From: CAZWSE01 sp964636575
GTDB taxonomy: Bacteria; Pseudomonadota; Alphaproteobacteria; Rhodobacterales; Rhodobacteraceae
Direction of reading: 5' to 3'
NCBI GenBank assembly: GCA_964636575.1
Contig: CAZWSE010000044.1
Span: 1-28,045 of the forward strand
Length of the DNA stretch: 28,045 bases
Each line of letters starts with the position of its first letter. Position 1 is the first letter of the stretch. This document shows positions 24,483 through 28,045 of the stretch, one piece after another. The notes beneath the pieces are model-generated. The model was not told the DNA's origin and did no database searches. It saw only the letters and a list, made by a program, of their open reading frames with translations. Position numbers and translations under genes: made by a program.

Positions 24483-25294
24483 ACTCCGCGGGTGCCCGGC
24501 CAGTCGTGTCCTTCACCTTGACCATCTCTGGCCCAACGATAAAGCGCATCGTATAGCGCCATGCCTGCTTCCAATTGCGCGTGGTCGTCTTTGAACTGAC
24601 GCGACAGACCGATGCTAATTGCCAGAAGGCCAGCGCATTCCGGTGACAGGGTGTGGGTGTTTGTATCTGCGCCCCGTACAACAGTTGCCAGTGTGTTCAA
24701 GGCAGGGGTCGATAGGCCAAAGTCATCTATCATTGCATCGAAAGTGCACTTCTCGCCTCTGTGCGAATAGTGCGTGTCCTCAATGTCAAAGGGGATCGCT
24801 CCGAACTTTTCCGCGACCCCATCGACCTCGGCGGGGGCGACAAACAAGAACCTCGCGTTTGCATCGACAAACCGGCGGATCAGCCAAGGGCAGGCTATGC
24901 GGTCGATCTTCGGGCGATGCCGTGTGACCCAAAGCGACGCGCCGTCTGTCATAGGGGGCAGGGCGGCGGATGCCGTGCTTGGCGCGCCTTGGGTGCTGCG
25001 CCATCCGACCATGCCGCCCGACAGATATTCGGACTTCAATCCAGACGCGCGCAACCAGGATACAACGCCCTGGCTTAGCTTTTTGCCTTTTTGGCAGGCG
25101 ATAACACTGGGGCGTCCTTGAAGACGATCAAGAAGGGCCGGCAGTTCGGTATGCGGATGCCGTATTGCACCGGGGATCACGTAAGGATCAGCCGCGTGAT
25201 CTTCGTCAATGCAGACATCAACGATCACAGGACAGTCGGGTGTGCCGATCAATCGGGACAGTTGCGCGGGGGTAATTTCATTTGGGGCAGCCAT
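24479..25294 (-). CDS. Rhodanese-ChrB fusion, chromate resistance protein
   Basis: A 271-aa two-domain protein. The N-terminal part (about 1-105) is rhodanese-like: VIVDVCIDED, then a possible active-site C67 in VIACQKGKKLSQGV, then EYLSGGMVGW. The C-terminal part (about 118-262) is the ChrB domain: LWVTRHRPKIDRIACPWLIRRF, FDIEDTHYSHRGEKCTFDAM. Full-length ChrB regulators have a different N-terminal DNA-binding part; here it is replaced by a rhodanese fold, so a regulatory role cannot be assumed. The ATG at 25294 fits the GAGGAG site (8 nt); the ATG at 25300 is too close to it (2 nt). Operon with chrA. Confidence 0.88.
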   Translation of the reverse strand: MAAPNEITPAQLSRLIGTPDCPVIVDVCIDEDHAADPYVIPGAIRHPHTELPALLDRLQGRPSVIACQKGKKLSQGVVSWLRASGLKSEYLSGGMVGWRSTQGAPSTASAALPPMTDGASLWVTRHRPKIDRIACPWLIRRFVDANARFLFVAPAEVDGVAEKFGAIPFDIEDTHYSHRGEKCTFDAMIDDFGLSTPALNTLATVVRGADTNTHTLSPECAGLLAISIGLSRQFKDDHAQLEAGMALYDALYRWARDGQGEGHDWPGTRGV

Positions 25295-25429
25295 GTGCAT
25301 GTCTCCTCGTCAAAGGCCAACATACGAACTTCGGCTTTGCGCCTCACGGGGTGCTCGCAGTCGACCCCATAGGCGATTGGTGCGGTCAAATCTGGCGAAT
25401 GTCAATCTCAATTGAACCCGACGCGAGGC

Positions 25430-27619
25430 TTAAAAGTCTTGCCACTGCCCGTGAGAAACAGATGCGTTCACGCGCATAGGTGCAGGTTCGCTGGGAATTG
25501 GGGTGGGTTCAGGCGGTGTATCCGCAACCACTTCAAAGGCTTCGGACGCGTCTGTGTTCTGGTCGATCCGTGCCCCACCAAACTGAGCCATCAGCGCCGT
25601 TAGCTTTTGAGCTTCTTGCGACAGCGTTTCGCCCAAGTTGTTGGAATTTTCGACCATACCCGCGTTCTGTTGGGTCACGCGATCAAGCTCGGTTACGCCG
25701 ATGTTGATTTCAGACAGTCCAACCGCTTGCTCGCTTGAGCTGCTGGCCATTTGGGTTACCAGCGCCGCAATATGGTTCACCCGCGCGATAATTTCGGTCA
25801 GAACTTTGCCTGCATTGCCAACATGAAGCGTGCCTTGGGCAACATGATCCGAGCTTGAATGGATAAGGGTCGTAACTTCTTTGGCAGCATCCGAAGACCG
25901 CTGGGCCAAAGCCCGCACTTCAGAGGCAACCACGGCGAAGCCCTTGCCGGATTCGCCCGCACGGGCCGCCTCAACACCAGCGTTCAAGGCGAGAAGATTG
26001 GTTTGGAATGCGATGTCCTCAATCACGTCGGTGATCATCGCAATCTGTGTGGATGACTTTTCAATTTCGCCCATAGCGACGACAGCCTGTTTGACAACGT
26101 CACCGCTGTGTTCAGCGTCGGCGCGGGCCTGATCAACAGTCTTCTCAACTTCTTTTGCGTTCAAGGCCGAGGACTTTACACTTGCTGTCAGCTCTTCAAG
26201 TGCAGCAGCCGTTTGTTCAAGCGTCGCCGCTTGGTTTTCAGTGCGTCCAGACAAATCCTGTGTGGAGCCCGATATGCTTAAGGAGGTGCTTTCAATTGTG
26301 GAAGAAGACGTAATAACACCAGTCATTGCGGCTTCAAGCTGATCGAGGGCCGAATTAAAGTTCAGACGCAAAGCGTCATACTCTGTAGCGAGTTCTTGGG
26401 TGATACGGGCTGCAAGATTGCCGGCCGCAAGCTCTTCGAGCCCACCTGTAAGGGCGTCAACGGCCGCTTCTTGTTCCAAGCGGTCGGACTGTTGTTTGAG
26501 ACTGACTTCATGCTCGCGTTCCATCGTTTTACGGAACACTTCCAAAGCTTGGGCCATTTGACCCAATTCATGTTTGGCTTCGGTGCCAATAATCGCAACG
26601 TCCGTACGCCCTTCGGATAAATCTTTAGTTTGCTGCGTGATTTTGCGAATTGGAACGACGATCCAACGAGATACCGTCAGCGCAGCGATAGTTGCGACCG
26701 CAATGGCGACTACACCGAGAACTGCGTTGAACGTGTTTGCCGAAGTTCCATAGGTCTTTCCCCGTAGCCCAGTCGATACTTGCTGCTCGGCAAACCCATC
26801 GGCAACAGCGTATAAGCGATCTTGAGCTTCTTTGCCTGCCAATTCGAGCTGACGGATGCGAATTTCGGAGTTTGAAGTTTGGGCAGCAACGACCAGTTCC
26901 AGTCTTTCCGCGAAAGCTTTGATGTTCGAAATTGTATTCTCGATCATAGTTTTTTCGGTACCGATAAAGGTGGCCTTTGCTGCGCGTTGCAAAACGTCTG
27001 TTGCGTTGGAAAGCTCTGCATTTGCCAAAGTCTGAGTGTCAGTTTGCGCGTCCTTTACAAATAGCAAAGCGAAATACCGCGCCATCGAAAAACTTGTTTT
27101 TGCGTCGGAGTAGAGCTTAATGCTATTGAGGTTTGCGTTCGATGCAGCCTCAGCCGAAAGTGACTGAAGCTGACCGTCGACCGCGTTTCCCAAGGAATAA
27201 AGTTCGGCTTCGAGAATCGACAGGTTTTTAACACCTGCGGAATATGCGTCTAAAGATTGCCCGAAAAGCGTTGCGTCGGTGATAGCGACGGACAAAACCT
27301 CCGAGTAGGTTTCAAATTCGGGTCTTTGCGCACTCTCGGTTGCCAGATCAATGACTTCTTGAAGATTGCCAACGGCAACTTCTATTGAGTTCTGGTCGCC
27401 AGTCTTTTGGTAGTCATAGACGGCAATCCGCGCTTGTGTGAAGTCTTCGAAAATGTCGGCCACAGCAGCTGCTTTGAAGGAAATTGTCAGAAGCTCGTCA
27501 TACTTTGAAACCAGTTCCTGTCCGGATCGATAGGAGCTTAAAGAAACAGCCGCTACAATTGCAGTGACAACAAAAAATCCCAACCCGATACGAGCGGAAA
27601 TAGAAATCGATTTGAGCAT
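25430..27619 (-). CDS. Methyl-accepting chemotaxis protein with CheR-tether pentapeptide
   Basis: A 729-aa chemoreceptor. TM1 is at about 11-29 and TM2 at about 297-317. The periplasmic part between them (about 265 aa, predicted all-helical) has the size of a helical bimodular (HBM) sensor. A HAMP domain follows TM2 (SRWIVVPIRKITQQTKDLSEG), and the signalling domain (about 450-690) has the hairpin tip AFQTNLLALNAGVEAARAG and GFAVVASEVRALAQRS. A flexible Pro-rich linker ends in QWQDF, matching the xWxxF docking site for CheR/CheB. The ligand is unknown. The ATG at 27619 is preceded by AGGTG; an in-frame extension to 27706 would put 29 residues before TM1. Confidence 0.93.
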   Translation of the reverse strand: MLKSISISARIGLGFFVVTAIVAAVSLSSYRSGQELVSKYDELLTISFKAAAVADIFEDFTQARIAVYDYQKTGDQNSIEVAVGNLQEVIDLATESAQRPEFETYSEVLSVAITDATLFGQSLDAYSAGVKNLSILEAELYSLGNAVDGQLQSLSAEAASNANLNSIKLYSDAKTSFSMARYFALLFVKDAQTDTQTLANAELSNATDVLQRAAKATFIGTEKTMIENTISNIKAFAERLELVVAAQTSNSEIRIRQLELAGKEAQDRLYAVADGFAEQQVSTGLRGKTYGTSANTFNAVLGVVAIAVATIAALTVSRWIVVPIRKITQQTKDLSEGRTDVAIIGTEAKHELGQMAQALEVFRKTMEREHEVSLKQQSDRLEQEAAVDALTGGLEELAAGNLAARITQELATEYDALRLNFNSALDQLEAAMTGVITSSSTIESTSLSISGSTQDLSGRTENQAATLEQTAAALEELTASVKSSALNAKEVEKTVDQARADAEHSGDVVKQAVVAMGEIEKSSTQIAMITDVIEDIAFQTNLLALNAGVEAARAGESGKGFAVVASEVRALAQRSSDAAKEVTTLIHSSSDHVAQGTLHVGNAGKVLTEIIARVNHIAALVTQMASSSSEQAVGLSEINIGVTELDRVTQQNAGMVENSNNLGETLSQEAQKLTALMAQFGGARIDQNTDASEAFEVVADTPPEPTPIPSEPAPMRVNASVSHGQWQDF

Positions 27620-27736
27620 GAGGCACCTGCAAAAAGAGAATTTGGAACTCAATACGCAGATGGTCTTAAAAAGGAATGAAATGGCGCGACAGTTTCGGGC
27701 GATCAATGTTGACCACAGCGGATATTCAGCGGGTTT

Positions 27737-27777
27737 GGGAAAAGAAGAAGTGCAGGCTTCTGTTGCCAGGTGCCTGC
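27737..27777 (-). terminator. Probable terminator of ssrA
   Basis: On the minus strand GCAGGC (27777-27772) pairs with GCCTGC (27757-27752) and is followed by ACTTCTTCTTTTCCC. It lies just after the 3' end of the tmRNA coding piece, upstream of the chemoreceptor gene. Confidence 0.55.
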
Positions 27778-27784
27778 GAACCCC

Positions 27785-28045
27785 GCCTTAAGCTGCAAAG
27801 CCTAAGGACTTAATTTTCGATATTAGGAACAGCTTACGCTGCTACTGCCATCGGAGCACGATTGTCATTTGCAATTGTACAGTTTTCGCCGGTAACGGTG
27901 GCAGACAGCCGAGACAAAGCTAACACCTTTAGACGTTCGTCGATCCTATTTCGGCCCCATGATCCTCAAATGAAGGATGTTTGGTGGAGCCGCCGGGTAC
28001 CGCCCCCGGGTCCGATCCGCTTATTACGAGCGCGTTTATGTCCAT
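27785..28045 (-). ncRNA. ssrA: Transfer-messenger RNA, circularly permuted two-piece form (right end cut by window)
   Basis: tmRNA rescues stalled ribosomes and adds a degradation tag. On the minus strand the acceptor piece comes first: a T-arm CCGGG-N7-CCCGG and 3' strand CGGCTCC-A-CCA ending at 27982. A 23-nt intervening segment (27981-27959) with its own hairpin ATCCT/AGGAT follows. The coding piece begins GGGGCCGAAATAGGATCGACG at 27958; GGGGCCG pairs with CGGCTCC to form the acceptor stem. The tag frame (27872-27834) reads ANDNRAPMAVAA then TAA. A 9-bp hairpin (27807-27786) closes the 3' end. This acceptor-first order is the permuted alphaproteobacterial form. The 5' end of the acceptor piece may lie beyond the window; both outer ends are approximate. 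Confidence 0.93.

Noticed and set aside
1..28045. Mobile element, prophage, defence island or CRISPR array
   Set aside because: No transposase, integrase, terminal repeats, regularly spaced repeats or defence-gene motifs were found. The single tRNA has no adjacent integrase or repeated tRNA end.

Overview
The window looks like chromosomal DNA of a marine alphaproteobacterium of the Rhodobacteraceae (Roseobacter group). The evidence is the set of gene families: the F1-ATPase zeta inhibitor (DUF1476), SspB-alpha, DUF4169 and RHH_4 proteins beside fumC, an RNase E with a large acidic insert in its S1 domain, a split B12-dependent methionine synthase with DUF1638, and a circularly permuted two-piece tmRNA. 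Species level cannot be read from this. No insertion sequence, prophage, integrase or CRISPR array was seen. Nearly all of it is ordinary core genome, densely packed and often with 4-nt ATGA or GTGA gene overlaps.

Layout. 59-135 (-): a CAU-anticodon tRNA, probably tRNA-Ile2. 268-3165 (+): purM-purN, then rnd (RNase D). 3172-3681 (-): a small lipoprotein, divergent from sufE (3813-4220 +). 4313-6811 (-): a methionine-synthase cluster with separate homocysteine-methyltransferase and cobalamin-binding proteins plus a DUF1638 protein. 6994-7308 (-): the ATP synthase zeta inhibitor, divergent from the purine genes purC, purS and purQ (7484-9216 +). 9253-12357 (+): a DctB/DctD-type two-component pair whose regulator lacks the sigma54-contacting GAFTGA loop. 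12359-12646 (-): a small lipoprotein. 12647-13204: a 558-bp gene-free stretch that appears to hold the structured leader of rne (13205-15901 +), which ends at a strong terminator. 15960-16190 (-): a TusA-like protein, divergent from ccdA (16286-17038 +). 17093-19644 (+): a membrane alpha/beta-hydrolase-like protein translationally coupled to a cytochrome P450. 19715-20602 (+): class I fructose-bisphosphate aldolase. 20640-22434 (-): fumC, a 58-aa DUF4169 protein and a ribbon-helix-helix protein in an overlapping operon. 22645-23133 (-): sspB. 23220-25294 (-): a chromate module (rhodanese-ChrB fusion plus ChrA). 25430-27619 (-): a large chemoreceptor. About 27785-28045 (-): permuted ssrA, running into the window end.

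How the genes work together. Five purine-synthesis enzymes lie in two groups; purL is not in the window. The methionine cluster supplies two of the three modules of MetH as separate proteins, so a pterin-binding partner must be elsewhere. tmRNA and SspB belong to one quality-control route: tmRNA tags stalled proteins and SspB hands them to ClpXP. The most interesting items for follow-up are the GAFTGA-less DctD, the hydrolase-P450 pair, the DUF1638 partner of the split methionine synthase, the hairpin series before rne, and the rhodanese-ChrB/ChrA pair. None is proven to be a new system from sequence alone.
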